64,000 nt of DNA from Flavobacteriales bacterium (GTDB lineage: Bacteria; Bacteroidota; Bacteroidia; Flavobacteriales_D; Sanyastnellaceae), in NCBI GenBank assembly GCA_027491075.1, contig JAIXWX010000022.1, forward strand, positions 1 through 64,000. Reading direction: 5' to 3'. Shown piece by piece: positions 36,095-44,883 of the stretch (within the stretch, counting starts at the first letter, position 1; each line of letters begins with the position of its first letter). Under the pieces are notes generated by a model, which saw nothing but the letters and a program-made list of their open reading frames with translations, was not told the DNA's origin and did not search any database. The translations under genes and the position numbers were made by a program.

Positions 36095-37753
36095 ATGTGG
36101 TCTAAACATCCCAAGTCTCTCCCTTATTTATTCCTCTCCGAGATGTGGGAGCGCTTTGGTTATTATCTCATGATTGGGATTTTCACTCTTTACTTGAAGG
36201 ACACCGAAGCAGGATTCGGTATGACTGAAAAGCAAAGCGCCGATTTGTACGGGACCTTTATTGCGTTGGTGTTCTTAACGCCCTTCATTGGAGGTTTGAT
36301 TGCCGATCGCTATCTAGGCTATTCCAAGTCTATTATTCTTGGTGGATTGTTCATGGCCGCTGGATACATGCTTATGGGAATTCGCTCTCTTCCCATGCTC
36401 TATTTAGCGATGTTTTTAGTGATTGTAGGAAATGGGTTCTTCAAGCCCAATATTTCCACTTTGCTGGGAAGTTTTTATGCCGAAGACAAGTACAAAACGT
36501 TGAAAGATGAGGGCTACAATGTATTCTACATGGGTATCAATATAGGTGCCTTTATTTGTAATTTCTTTGGCGCGGCCCTATATAATATTCTAGGATGGAA
36601 CTGGGCATTTTTTGCCGCCGGTGTGGGAATGATCATTGGGGTCATTGTCTTTGTTTTAGGCACCAAACATTATGGAATCCATACCTCAGCCAAAGGGGTT
36701 AAAGAAGGCGACATGCCACTCTCCAGGATTGTTTTATTGATCTTGCTTCCTTCTTTGATTTTTGGATTGATTGGCTGGTTTTTAAAGGGGGTAGAATCAA
36801 GCAGCAATGCTAACAGTTCTGTATTTGGAAGTGATAGCACGGATGCATTTATTTTCGCTTGTATACCGGTCGTTCTATTCTATGCGAGCCTCTATTTTAG
36901 GGCTAGAGCTGAAGAAAAAAGACCAATTGGAGCTTTGCTTACCATCTTTGCCGTAGTCATAATGTTTTGGGCAGTTTTCAAATTGAATGGCTCAGCCTTA
37001 AACACATGGGCCAATAACTACACGGATCGCACCTTAAGCGGGACCACGGCCGATATGATGGCGAATATTAAGCTCTCTAGCGAAATAACTTATTCTAAAG
37101 ATAGTCTTTTTGCAGTTGATAGTCAGTTTCGTCCTATTAAGGAGGATGGAAAGAAAATCAAAACGTATGACTACCCTTCATATTTCCAAAACGTTTCAAA
37201 TCAGGAACTTCCTCAAGAAGGAGAAAAAGTCCAAGTTTGGTCCACCAATTTAAGTCAATCCATTAATCCTTTTTGGGTAATTATACTGACACCTTTAGTT
37301 GTAGCATTTTTTTCTTTCTTAAAACTAAGAAATCGTGAACCCTCCACCCCGACCAAAATTGCTTTTGGGTTACTCGTAAGTGCGTTGTCAGTTTTGGTAA
37401 TGGTAGCCGCTGTAAAGGCGGGAAACAACGGGCAAGAAAAAGTGAGTGTTTGGTGGCTTGTTGCTAATTACGGTGTGATTACTATCGGAGAGTTATTTCT
37501 AAGTCCGATGGGGCTTTCTCTTGTTTCAAAGCTCAGCCCAGTTTCGATTACCTCATTGATGATGGGAGGTTGGTTTTTGGCCACTTCCATTGGAAACAAA
37601 TTGAGCGGAGTCTTGGCAAGTATGTGGGATACATACAACGACAAAGCAAGTTTCTTTTGGGTGAACTTTTTCTTGCTTTTGGGCGCAACCGCCTTGATGT
37701 TCGTTCTTATTCGAAGACTGAATTTAGTAATGAGAGAAAAAGGAATTTCGTAA
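36095..37753 (+). CDS. POT-family peptide transporter (2 of 3), with altered signature and loop insertion
   Basis: A 552-residue POT-family inner-membrane protein, the middle of three tandem paralogues. The signature reads EMWERFGYYLMIGIF, so the Gly of ExxERFxYYG is Leu. Compared with its neighbours it has an extra hydrophilic stretch of about 55 residues (about 312-385) before the helix beginning INPFWVIIL, containing DSQFRPIKEDGKKIKTYDYP. It lacks the FEQAG motif (instead FKLNGSALNTWANN). GNGFFKPNISTLLGSFY and GELFLSPMGLSLVSKLSP are kept. These changes suggest a different substrate or altered coupling from the other two. It is co-oriented, with a 21-nt gap to the third. Confidence 0.92.
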   Translation: MWSKHPKSLPYLFLSEMWERFGYYLMIGIFTLYLKDTEAGFGMTEKQSADLYGTFIALVFLTPFIGGLIADRYLGYSKSIILGGLFMAAGYMLMGIRSLPMLYLAMFLVIVGNGFFKPNISTLLGSFYAEDKYKTLKDEGYNVFYMGINIGAFICNFFGAALYNILGWNWAFFAAGVGMIIGVIVFVLGTKHYGIHTSAKGVKEGDMPLSRIVLLILLPSLIFGLIGWFLKGVESSSNANSSVFGSDSTDAFIFACIPVVLFYASLYFRARAEEKRPIGALLTIFAVVIMFWAVFKLNGSALNTWANNYTDRTLSGTTADMMANIKLSSEITYSKDSLFAVDSQFRPIKEDGKKIKTYDYPSYFQNVSNQELPQEGEKVQVWSTNLSQSINPFWVIILTPLVVAFFSFLKLRNREPSTPTKIAFGLLVSALSVLVMVAAVKAGNNGQEKVSVWWLVANYGVITIGELFLSPMGLSLVSKLSPVSITSLMMGGWFLATSIGNKLSGVLASMWDTYNDKASFFWVNFFLLLGATALMFVLIRRLNLVMREKGIS

Positions 37754-37774
37754 ATTCTTTAAGTAAAAAAAATT

Positions 37775-39292
37775 ATGGCTACTACTTACCCGAACGATAT
37801 AGAGCAAATCCAAAATTTCAAAGGCAAGTATCCAAAACAACTTTGGTATTTGTTTTTTAGTGAAATGTGGGAGCGCTTCTGCTTCTACGGCATGCGCGGA
37901 ATGTTGACCTTTTTCATGGTCAATCAGCTTTTCATGGATGATAAGTCTGCCAATCTTCAATATGGAGCTACTCAAGCATGGGTATATGCTTTTACCTTTA
38001 TAGGAGGACTCTTTGCTGACAAACTTCTTGGCTTCCGAAAGTCGCTTTTCTGGGGCGGACTGTTAATGATAACAGGCAGTATCATTCTTGCCATCGATCC
38101 TCGAAACTTTTTTTTCCTTGGAATTGCTTTCAATATTGTGGGCACTGGTTTTTTTAAGCCGAATATTTCTAGTATGGTTGGCCAGCTATACCGCAACGGA
38201 GACAGCAGAAGGGACGATGGATTTTCATTATTTTATGCAGGAATAAATATTGGAGCGCTTCTGGGCGGATATATCTGTATTGCGATTGGTAAAGGTGATT
38301 TTCTCGGAGGTATTATTGCTGAAACTTTGAGATGGAATGTAGCCTTTGGTTTAGCCGCCGTGGTAATGACCATTAGCCTTATTACATTCGTTTATACACA
38401 GAAATCACTCGGCCCCATCGGACGTTCGCCACTTACAAAAAACGGTGAAGTTCAGTCCAAATGGAAAGAATACTCCGTTTATTTAATCGGACTAGCAGCC
38501 ATTCCATTGATCGTACTTATGGTCAAGAATACGATTTATACGGACTATTTCATGTCGATTATCGGTCCATTTAGTTTGATTTACTTGGGCTATGAAATGT
38601 CAAAAGGCACCCTTGAGGAAAACAAAAAGCTGATAGCAGCGATGTTTTTTATTCTGTTTTCAGTGGTGTTCTGGGCCATTTTCGAGCAGGCTGGCGGATC
38701 ACTGAGCTTGTTTGCAGCCGATCACTTAAATAATCAATTGCTAGGCATGTTTTCGCTCGACCCCAATGGGGTGAACAACTCTGCGAATGCTTTTTTCGTG
38801 ATTGTTTTTGCTGCGGTGGTTGGCACGATATGGGTGTTCCTTGCAAAAAGGAATAAGGAGCCTAATACAGTAGTAAAGTTTGGATTAGGATTCCTTTTAC
38901 TAGGTGTAGGATATTTCCTTTTCTTTAGTGGACGTTTTTTTGCGGATGCCGATGGAAAATCTTCTTTGGACGTATTCACCATAGCTTACTTTGCTGTTAC
39001 ACTTGGAGAGTTGTGCTTGTCCCCTATTGGACTTTCGATTATGACCAAGCTTGCTCCAGATCGCTTGCAAGGGTTTATGATGGGAATGTGGTTTCTAGCG
39101 AGTGCGTATGGTCAATACGTAGCCGGACTTTTTGGGGCCAGTATTTCCCCTGACGAAAACGCTTCTGCATTGGAGAAACTGAATATTTATACCCAAGGAT
39201 ATTATGATTTCGCTTGGTACGCTGTAATCGCGGGTGTGCTTTTAATTATAATTTCCCCTTTGGTCAGAAAATTGATGTTAGACGTTAAATGA
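37775..39292 (+). CDS. POT-family proton:oligopeptide symporter (3 of 3)
   Basis: A 505-residue POT-family transporter. The signature ExxERFxYYG appears as EMWERFCFYGMRGML; other family segments are GGLFADKLLGFRKSLFWGG, GTGFFKPNISSMVGQLY, IFEQAGGSLSLFAADHL and GELCLSPIGLSIMTKLAP. It resembles the first paralogue more than the second (FEQAG kept, no long insertion). The gene ends in a TGA overlapping a possible ATG for the following thioredoxin-fold gene, so the two are probably co-transcribed. Confidence 0.94.
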   Translation: MATTYPNDIEQIQNFKGKYPKQLWYLFFSEMWERFCFYGMRGMLTFFMVNQLFMDDKSANLQYGATQAWVYAFTFIGGLFADKLLGFRKSLFWGGLLMITGSIILAIDPRNFFFLGIAFNIVGTGFFKPNISSMVGQLYRNGDSRRDDGFSLFYAGINIGALLGGYICIAIGKGDFLGGIIAETLRWNVAFGLAAVVMTISLITFVYTQKSLGPIGRSPLTKNGEVQSKWKEYSVYLIGLAAIPLIVLMVKNTIYTDYFMSIIGPFSLIYLGYEMSKGTLEENKKLIAAMFFILFSVVFWAIFEQAGGSLSLFAADHLNNQLLGMFSLDPNGVNNSANAFFVIVFAAVVGTIWVFLAKRNKEPNTVVKFGLGFLLLGVGYFLFFSGRFFADADGKSSLDVFTIAYFAVTLGELCLSPIGLSIMTKLAPDRLQGFMMGMWFLASAYGQYVAGLFGASISPDENASALEKLNIYTQGYYDFAWYAVIAGVLLIIISPLVRKLMLDVK

Positions 39293-39300
39293 TATTTACA

Positions 39301-39876
39301 ATGAAGAAATTTTTCCTTTTGTTAATTGCATTCACCCTTTTCCAAGGAGGAATATGGGCACAGGTCGACTCCAAAACCACCACAGCACCTCAAGCAAGTA
39401 TAAAGTGGCTTTCGGTCGAAGAGGCTGTAGCAGCCGCCAAGAAAGAACCGAGAAAAATAATGATCGACGTTTATACCAATTGGTGTGGTCCATGTAAGAT
39501 GATGGCTCAAAACACATTCACCGATCCACGATTTATTGAATACATGAATGCGAATTATTACTGTGTTAAGTTCAATGCAGAATCCGCAGATAGCCTCGTA
39601 TTCAATGGTCAGGTATTTAAGAATCCCGATTACGATCCTTCGAGAACGGGAAGAAACGGAGTGCATCAATTCTCTAGGTATCTGAATGTTAGCGCATATC
39701 CAACATTGGTATTCATGGATGAAAATGCCACAGTCATTGGTCCAGTAGTGGGATACAAAACAGCACCGCAATTAGAGATCTTTTTAAAGTTCTTTGCAAG
39801 CAACCAGCATAAGACTGTATTGACACAAGAGCAGTGGCAGGAATACCAGAAGAACTTTGTGCCTAGTTGGCAGTAA
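39301..39876 (+). CDS. Exported thioredoxin-fold protein
   Basis: A 191-residue protein with a signal peptide (MKKFFLLLIAFTLFQGGIWAQ) and a thioredoxin-like domain with the redox motif in YTNWCGPCKMM. The sequence after it (QNTFTDPRFIEYMNANYYCVK) is typical of the DUF255/thioredoxin_7-like periplasmic group. It is probably a periplasmic thiol reductase or isomerase. The ATG at 39301 starts the signal peptide; an ATG at 39289 overlapping the POT stop codon would add 4 residues and cannot be excluded. It shares a bidirectional terminator with trxA. Confidence 0.87.
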   Translation: MKKFFLLLIAFTLFQGGIWAQVDSKTTTAPQASIKWLSVEEAVAAAKKEPRKIMIDVYTNWCGPCKMMAQNTFTDPRFIEYMNANYYCVKFNAESADSLVFNGQVFKNPDYDPSRTGRNGVHQFSRYLNVSAYPTLVFMDENATVIGPVVGYKTAPQLEIFLKFFASNQHKTVLTQEQWQEYQKNFVPSWQ

Positions 39877-39881
39877 GGCAT

Positions 39882-39910
39882 AAAAAAACCCCGAGAAATC
39901 GGGGTTTTTT
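39882..39910. terminator. Bidirectional terminator between the thioredoxin-fold gene and trxA
   Basis: AACCCCGA-GAAA-TCGGGGTT with A and T runs on both sides; a GAAA tetraloop on the plus strand. Confidence 0.92.
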
Positions 39911-39928
39911 ATTCTATTAATGCTTGAT

Positions 39929-40249
39929 TTAACCAATCAAAGCTTCCATTTTTTCCGTTAACACGTTCTTTGGAACTGCTCCTACGCTTTTATCTACAAC
40001 TTGTCCACCTTTTAGAAAGAGAATAGTTGGGATATTACGGATACCGAATTTCGCGCTGATATCTGGATTTTCGTCCACATTCACCTTTCCGATAACTGCT
40101 TTTCCGTCATAATCATTGGCCATTTCTTCAACGATCGGTGATACCATTCTGCATGGTCCGCACCATTCTGCCCAGAAGTCAATCATTACAGGCTTATCTG
40201 AATTCATTGCTACTTCGGCAAAGTTTGAATCAGTAATTTCTAATGCCAT
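39929..40249 (-). CDS. trxA: Thioredoxin
   Basis: A 106-residue cytoplasmic thioredoxin with the active site FWAEWCGPCRMVSP, the cis-proline segment IRNIPTILFLKGG and family length. It reduces disulfides in target proteins using NADPH via thioredoxin reductase (not in the window). It is monocistronic with a leader of roughly 100 nt. Confidence 0.97.
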   Translation of the reverse strand: MALEITDSNFAEVAMNSDKPVMIDFWAEWCGPCRMVSPIVEEMANDYDGKAVIGKVNVDENPDISAKFGIRNIPTILFLKGGQVVDKSVGAVPKNVLTEKMEALIG

Positions 40250-40352
40250 GGTTTAATTATTTGAATGAATTATTTTTTAATTAGCACCGCGCAGTCAAGA
40301 ATCTTACCAATCGAAGTGTCAGCCTTTTTGACATGCGTTTATTAAAGGACTG

Positions 40353-40360
40353 CAAATGTA
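40353..40360 (-). promoter_or_regulatory. Possible -7 box of trxA
   Basis: Minus strand TACATTTG, about 103 nt before the trxA ATG; no -33 TTG. Just downstream is a short inverted repeat TGTCA-N7-TGACA (about 40318-40334). Bases 40361-40550 hold nothing I can identify. Confidence 0.4.
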
Positions 40361-40550
40361 ATAAAAAAAGGATGAGACTTATTTCCCTAGAAATCACAAA
40401 AGAAAATTAGAGTTTTCTGGAGAAGATATGGCGTAAAATCGTTTTAATGACACTTTTCAACTGCGTTGCTCCCCTAATGTCAGAATGTATTCTAAACCCT
40501 TCTTTCCTCTTAAAAATATCGACCTAGTTCTTCATGTCATTCAGTTTAAT

Positions 40551-40582
40551 AAAAAAAAAGCCTCTCGTTACGAAAGGCTTTT
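40551..40582 (-). terminator. Terminator of tRNA-Asp
   Basis: Minus strand AAAAGCCTTTCG-TAA-CGAGAGGCTTTT followed by T run; starts 6 nt after the encoded CCA. Confidence 0.85.
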
Positions 40583-40587
40583 AATGT

Positions 40588-40664
40588 TGGCGGTCCGGAC
40601 GGGACTCGAACCCGCGACCCCATGCGTGACAGGCATGTATTCTAACCAACTGAACTACCGGACC
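40588..40664 (-). tRNA. tRNA-Asp (GTC)
   Basis: A 77-nt cloverleaf on the minus strand beginning GGTCCGGTAGTTCAGTTGG. The acceptor stem GGTCCGG/CCGGACC is perfect, the anticodon loop is CTGTCAC with anticodon GTC, and the T-loop is the normal TTCGAGT. The discriminator is G and the CCA end is encoded (40588-40590). It is flanked by a perfect consensus promoter and an intrinsic terminator. Confidence 0.97.
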
Positions 40665-40703
40665 AAAAATTCTTTGCTGAAGACTTTACTTTTAAAGCGG
40701 TTG

Positions 40704-40734
40704 CAAAAGTAACAAAAGATTCTTACGTCGCAAA
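40704..40734 (-). promoter_or_regulatory. Consensus promoter of tRNA-Asp
   Basis: Minus strand TTTG (40731-40734), 19 nt, TACTTTTG (40704-40711): an exact match to TTTG-N19-TAnnTTTG, about 40 nt upstream of the tRNA. It is the best promoter in the window. Confidence 0.8.
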
Positions 40735-40750
40735 TATTTTTTCTAAAAAA

Positions 40751-41959
40751 CTATACCGCTGCACTTCGTTTTCTTAAGAAAAGGAACATGCCGACGCCAG
40801 ACAAAACAAACAGCACCGCTATTACTTGAGCTTGGGTCGCTTGCAGTCCGAAAAGATCAAACTTGTTGTTTACTCTAATAGATTCAATAAGGAATCGCTC
40901 CATGCCATTCAATATCAAATAGCCCGCTGTAATTATTCCTGGAATTTTGACTCTCTTTCTTATCGACCACAGAAATCCAAAGATCAATACCGCCATTATT
41001 GTTTCATAAAAAGGCGTCGGCCAAACTGCAGGAACCAGGTGCGTGCAATACCCCTCAAAACAGGGTATGCTAGGATCCGTAATACGCATGCCAAAGGTAT
41101 CTGCCGAAGGGCCAAGGACTCCATTGACGTTATTGGGATAATCATATGCCCACATCCAATCTGGAAGCCAAGAAAGCCATGAAGGTTTGGGAGCTGCATT
41201 CACAATTCCCCAATCCCCGTCTCCAGAAACCTGACAACCAATTCTTCCAATACCATAGGCCAAAATCATCCCAGGTGTAGCAGAATCAGTTAAATGCAGT
41301 AGAGGAATATTCTTTCTCCAAGCAAACACCAAAACACCGGCTGCACCGACAATAAGTCCACCATATACAGTCAATCCGCTAAGAAAGCTGTTTAAATCGG
41401 GCGACTTAAAAAATGCTAGAAACTCATCTGGATTTTCGAAAAGGTGAAAAAGCTTGGCACCAATAATTCCGAATATGGCCGCGAGGAAGGTAATTGTTCC
41501 TGTGTACTCGAAAATATGAAATTCTACCACTTGCTCTTTGGGCTCAGGGAGCTGATTCTTCTTATACTCCCACCATTTCCAAGCTCCAAATGCCAACCCC
41601 ATGATCAAACCTAGAAACCAATAGCCTTCTGAGGAGAAAATATGTTGTTGAGGTGTTTCACCAGGCTGAAATAGACGCGCACTGTTTAAAAAGAGATAAA
41701 CAAATTTCCAACCGACAATAAAGCCAATTATACCATTGGTAATGACGTCTGCCCATTCAGGTCCTTTTCCAAGAATGATCTTTCTTCTTTCTGATTTTAA
41801 ATGGCCTTCTCTCCCCTTTCGCTTCAACTCCAGTCCTAAGGTGTAAGATGCGACAACAAATGCGAGAGCCACAAAAAAACCAAAGCTATTTAGTAACTTG
41901 GTCCACGTCCAGTCCAAGCCGAACATGTCATATAGCGCGTGATAAATAGTAGGATACAT
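40751..41959 (-). CDS. lgt: Prolipoprotein diacylglyceryl transferase
   Basis: Inner-membrane enzyme that transfers diacylglycerol from phosphatidylglycerol to the lipobox cysteine, the first step of lipoprotein maturation. The 402-residue protein is longer than E. coli Lgt (291) and has several membrane segments. The Lgt signature appears as YGIGRIGCQVSGDGDWG (about 230-246). The extra length is mostly an N-terminal membrane region and internal loops, as in other Bacteroidota Lgt. The many lipoproteins of this window depend on it. A TATATTTG box lies 5 nt before the ATG, predicting a leaderless mRNA. Confidence 0.93.
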   Translation of the reverse strand: MYPTIYHALYDMFGLDWTWTKLLNSFGFFVALAFVVASYTLGLELKRKGREGHLKSERRKIILGKGPEWADVITNGIIGFIVGWKFVYLFLNSARLFQPGETPQQHIFSSEGYWFLGLIMGLAFGAWKWWEYKKNQLPEPKEQVVEFHIFEYTGTITFLAAIFGIIGAKLFHLFENPDEFLAFFKSPDLNSFLSGLTVYGGLIVGAAGVLVFAWRKNIPLLHLTDSATPGMILAYGIGRIGCQVSGDGDWGIVNAAPKPSWLSWLPDWMWAYDYPNNVNGVLGPSADTFGMRITDPSIPCFEGYCTHLVPAVWPTPFYETIMAVLIFGFLWSIRKRVKIPGIITAGYLILNGMERFLIESIRVNNKFDLFGLQATQAQVIAVLFVLSGVGMFLFLRKRSAAV

Positions 41960-41964
41960 CGAGA

Positions 41965-41972
41965 CAAATATA
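41965..41972 (-). promoter_or_regulatory. -7 box of lgt (leaderless)
   Basis: Minus strand TATATTTG, then TCTCG, then ATG. Full match to the -7 consensus; no -33 TTG. Confidence 0.5.
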
Positions 41973-42032
41973 AGTGTACCTTGTACTGTTCCGCATTAAT
42001 GCTTAGGTTAGCAGCACAAATATCTTTATCTG

Positions 42033-42695
42033 TTGAAAAAGCCTCTGATTATATATGGAACTGGAATGATGTCAGACCTGGCTTCATTCTATTTTACCAA
42101 TGACAGTGAGTATGAAATTAAAGGATATTGTGCTGACGGGGAATTCCTTAAATCTTCGACCCATAAAGGACTACCATTGGTTTCAATTGAAGATGTTATA
42201 AAGATTTTTCCCAGTGCTAATTATCATGTTTTTATAGCTGTTGGATACAGCAAGCTGAACGAGATTCGCAAAAACAAATTCAACCACTTTAAGAGTCACC
42301 AGTATCAATTGGCTAGCTATTTATCTTCAAAGAGTTCATTTTGGAATGAATCGCTTCAAGTAGGTGAAAATGTTTTTTTAATGGAGAATAATGTTATCCA
42401 GCCATATTCTTCAATAGGCGACAATGTATTGATCTGGGTAAACAATATGATTGCCCATCACAGTGTGTTGGATTCTCATACGACCATCACCTCACACGTT
42501 GTTATGGGTGGTGGCGTAAAAATTGGAAGCTCTTGTTTTATTGGCAGTAATGCCACTCTTCGAGATGGGATTGAAGTTGCACCGCACACCATAATTGGGG
42601 CATCCTCCAATGTGGTAAGATCGATTTTGAAGCCCGGTTTGTATATTGGAAATCCAGCACTGTTTAAAAGTGAAACTAGTGCCGTGGAATTATGA
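42033..42695 (+). CDS. PglD/NeuD-type sugar O/N-acyltransferase
   Basis: A 220-residue protein of the NeuD/PglD type: an N-terminal Rossmann-like part (LIIYGTGMMSDLASFYF) and a C-terminal left-handed beta-helix of hexapeptide repeats (IGDNVLIWVNN, VKIGSSCFIGSNATLRDGIEVAP, IGASSNVV). Members acetylate amino sugars in glycan or lipopolysaccharide synthesis using acetyl-CoA. No other glycan genes are adjacent. The start codon is TTG; the next ATG would destroy the glycine-rich GTG motif. Confidence 0.85.
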   Translation: MKKPLIIYGTGMMSDLASFYFTNDSEYEIKGYCADGEFLKSSTHKGLPLVSIEDVIKIFPSANYHVFIAVGYSKLNEIRKNKFNHFKSHQYQLASYLSSKSSFWNESLQVGENVFLMENNVIQPYSSIGDNVLIWVNNMIAHHSVLDSHTTITSHVVMGGGVKIGSSCFIGSNATLRDGIEVAPHTIIGASSNVVRSILKPGLYIGNPALFKSETSAVEL

Positions 42696-42732
42696 TGTGG
42701 CACATTTTTTAGGTACTAAAAAAAAAACTCAT

Positions 42733-43290
42733 ATGAAAATCAAATTTATTCTTTTCGTAGCCCTCGTTTCGACATTATTAATGAGCTGTGCGAAGACCAA
42801 CCCTATGGGAACCAAAATCAAAGAACCTTTTCAAGGAAGCAAATATGAAAGCAGTGGTCGATATTTCCGCTCAGTGGGTAAAGGCGATAGTCAGGATGAG
42901 AATATCGCAAAGAACAAGGCGGATCTCCAGGCTAAGAAGGAGCTTGCGCAACAAGTACAAACCCGAATGAAAGTAGTTACTGATCAATATTTGGCAGAAA
43001 CGGAAGTGAACAGTGGTAGCGAGGTAAATGACAAGTTTCAAACCCTCATTCGTGAAGTGACAAATACTCAGATCGCTGATTTAAGGAAGATTGGTGACGA
43101 AAAGTATGTAAGCGCAGAGGGAAAATACACCGTGTATATTGCATACGAAATCCATAAAAGAGACATGTATCGCTTCATGAAACGACAAGCGAAGTTGGAT
43201 GCGAAATTGAATGAATCCGAACGCAAGGCTATAGAAGAAATAATTGATCAGGAACTCAAAGAGGTTGAGGCTCTGGGAGAAGGAGAGTAA
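42733..43290 (+). CDS. LPP20-like lipoprotein
   Basis: A 185-residue lipoprotein (signal MKIKFILFVALVSTLLMSC) with a single domain resembling LPP20/FlgT-N (SGRYFRSVGKGDSQDENIAK through KYTVYIAYEIHK) followed by a charged helix. It would be anchored in the outer or inner membrane facing the periplasm. The function is unknown. The start at 42733 begins the signal peptide; the upstream in-frame ATG at 42646 lies inside the preceding gene. It ends at a strong terminator shared with the FKBP gene. Confidence 0.82.
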   Translation: MKIKFILFVALVSTLLMSCAKTNPMGTKIKEPFQGSKYESSGRYFRSVGKGDSQDENIAKNKADLQAKKELAQQVQTRMKVVTDQYLAETEVNSGSEVNDKFQTLIREVTNTQIADLRKIGDEKYVSAEGKYTVYIAYEIHKRDMYRFMKRQAKLDAKLNESERKAIEEIIDQELKEVEALGEGE

Positions 43291-43302
43291 ATAGAATGGA
43301 CC

Positions 43303-43337
43303 AAAAAAAAGGGTGATTCGATGAATCACCCTTTTTT
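43303..43337. terminator. Bidirectional terminator between the LPP20-like and FKBP genes
   Basis: AGGGTGATTC-GAT-GAATCACCCT with A and T runs of at least six on both sides. Confidence 0.92.
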
Positions 43338-43353
43338 GTTTCTGAAAATTATT

Positions 43354-44037
43354 TTATTGAACTGGTTCAACCTTAATCAATTCAACTTCAAAAACCAAAG
43401 CTGAATAAGGCTGAATAGCACCACCTGCTCCTCTTGCGCCATAAGCAAGTGATTGAGGAATGTACAAAGTAGCCTTACCACCTTCTTGAAGAAGTTGCAA
43501 ACCTTCTGTCCATCCTGGTATTACTTGATTAAGACCAAAAGTAGCAGGCTGACCTCTTTCAACAGAGCTATCAAATACTTTTCCGTCGATGGTAGTTCCA
43601 TGGTAATGTACGGTAACCTTATCATTAGCATCAGGCTTCGCTCCAGTTCCAGGTTGAGTAATTTTGTACTGCAAACCAGATGGCGTGGTCATTACACCAT
43701 CTTTTGTTTTGTTTTCTGAGAGGAATTTTTCGCCTAATTCTTTATTTGCCTCTCCTTTCTTTGCTTCCATTTTCTGCATTTCTGTTCTGATGTAAGCTTC
43801 AGCATCTTTGATGTTCATGGCGCCTGAACTGTCCATGTGTTCCTTGATTCCTTTTAGGAAAATATCATAGTTGATATCACCTAAGCCATTTTCGCCAAAG
43901 TTGGTGGCAATGGAAACCCCTAATGCATAGGACAAAGAATCTTTGCTGTTTTCGAGTTTTGCAGCGCTTTGACTGCCTGATTTGCATCCTGCAATAGCTG
44001 TTGCAAGGACTAAAGATGCTATAAATAGCTTTTTCAT
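43354..44037 (-). CDS. FKBP-type peptidyl-prolyl isomerase lipoprotein (FkpA/Mip-like)
   Basis: A 227-residue lipoprotein (signal ending ATAIAGC) of the Mip/FkpA architecture: an N-terminal dimerisation helix region (SKDSLSYALGVSIATNFGENGL, then a long helix rich in Glu and Lys) and a C-terminal FKBP domain with TPSGLQYKITQPGTGAKP, VHYHGTTIDGKVFDSS, FGLNQVIPGWTEGLQLLQEGGK and IPQSLAYGARGAGG. The catalytic pocket residues look complete. It assists proline isomerisation in the envelope. It is separated from yaaA by 69 nt. Confidence 0.94.
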   Translation of the reverse strand: MKKLFIASLVLATAIAGCKSGSQSAAKLENSKDSLSYALGVSIATNFGENGLGDINYDIFLKGIKEHMDSSGAMNIKDAEAYIRTEMQKMEAKKGEANKELGEKFLSENKTKDGVMTTPSGLQYKITQPGTGAKPDANDKVTVHYHGTTIDGKVFDSSVERGQPATFGLNQVIPGWTEGLQLLQEGGKATLYIPQSLAYGARGAGGAIQPYSALVFEVELIKVEPVQ

Positions 44038-44106
44038 GGTTATTTGTAATTTCTAATAGTTGAAAATGAGGCGCGAACTTAACAACAAGTTGCCATATTT
44101 CCTTCA

Positions 44107-44883
44107 CTATCTTGTAAATACATATACACTCTCCGAGGAATATTGTTTTGAAAAGCGGTATCCATCCTCCCGAAATTCTTTTAAATCCTCAATATCGCTG
44201 ATTTTTTGATCGACAATAAAACGTGCCATCATGCCTCTTGCCTGCTTCGCAAATGTGGCTACTACGGTGAGCTTATTGCCTTTGTTCTGCTTGAACTCGC
44301 AATGAATTATTCTATTCTTAATCAACGAACTATCTACACACTTGAAATATTCCTGTGAGGCTAAATTCACTAGTATCTTTTTGTAACCTAAGTCTTTTAT
44401 GAGTTGACTAGTAACCTCTTTCTGCCAAAAAGCATATAAATTTTTAGCACTAGAGTTTGGGCTAAAAGGAGTTCCCATCATTAATCTATAGGGCTGAACA
44501 AGATCGAGTGGATGGAGATAGCCGTATAAACCTGATAGTATTCTAATACAAGAATTGGCCTCTGCCAATTCTTTCGCGCTCCAGTTCGATGCCCTTAATC
44601 CTTTGTACACTTCACCTTGAAATAGCAATACTGCAGGAATAGCGTTTTCATTGTTGAACGGAATAGACCAAGAATTTATCTTATTCAATGTCTCCAAAGT
44701 CAACTTAGGACTAATGTCAAGCATACGTGATAAATCATCCGGGCTCATTTTTTTCAATGAGTTAATAGCTTCTTGAGACTTTTCTAAAAATAAAGGCTGG
44801 GTGGTATGGAGGTCCGTTCTGCGAACCTCTTCATTCATCAGTTTTGCTGGAGAAAGAAGAACAATAAAATTCGATTTCTTCAT
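44107..44883 (-). CDS. yaaA: YaaA/DUF328 peroxide-stress-type protein
   Basis: A 258-residue cytoplasmic protein of the YaaA (UPF0246) family, which in E. coli lowers free iron and protects DNA under peroxide stress. The family start LLSPAKLMN is present, along with LYGYLHPLDLVQPYRLMMGT, LVNLASQEYFKCVD and a closing DGYRFSKQYSS. Its ATG overlaps the stop codon of the upstream SGNH gene by one base, so the two are coupled. Confidence 0.92.
   Translation of the reverse strand: MKKSNFIVLLSPAKLMNEEVRRTDLHTTQPLFLEKSQEAINSLKKMSPDDLSRMLDISPKLTLETLNKINSWSIPFNNENAIPAVLLFQGEVYKGLRASNWSAKELAEANSCIRILSGLYGYLHPLDLVQPYRLMMGTPFSPNSSAKNLYAFWQKEVTSQLIKDLGYKKILVNLASQEYFKCVDSSLIKNRIIHCEFKQNKGNKLTVVATFAKQARGMMARFIVDQKISDIEDLKEFREDGYRFSKQYSSESVYVFTR

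Noticed and set aside
40485-40712. A 75-residue ORF on the plus strand over the tRNA-Asp gene
   Set aside because: It is the antisense translation of the tRNA (a familiar artefact giving TGLEPATPCVTG-like peptides) and also crosses the tRNA terminator.
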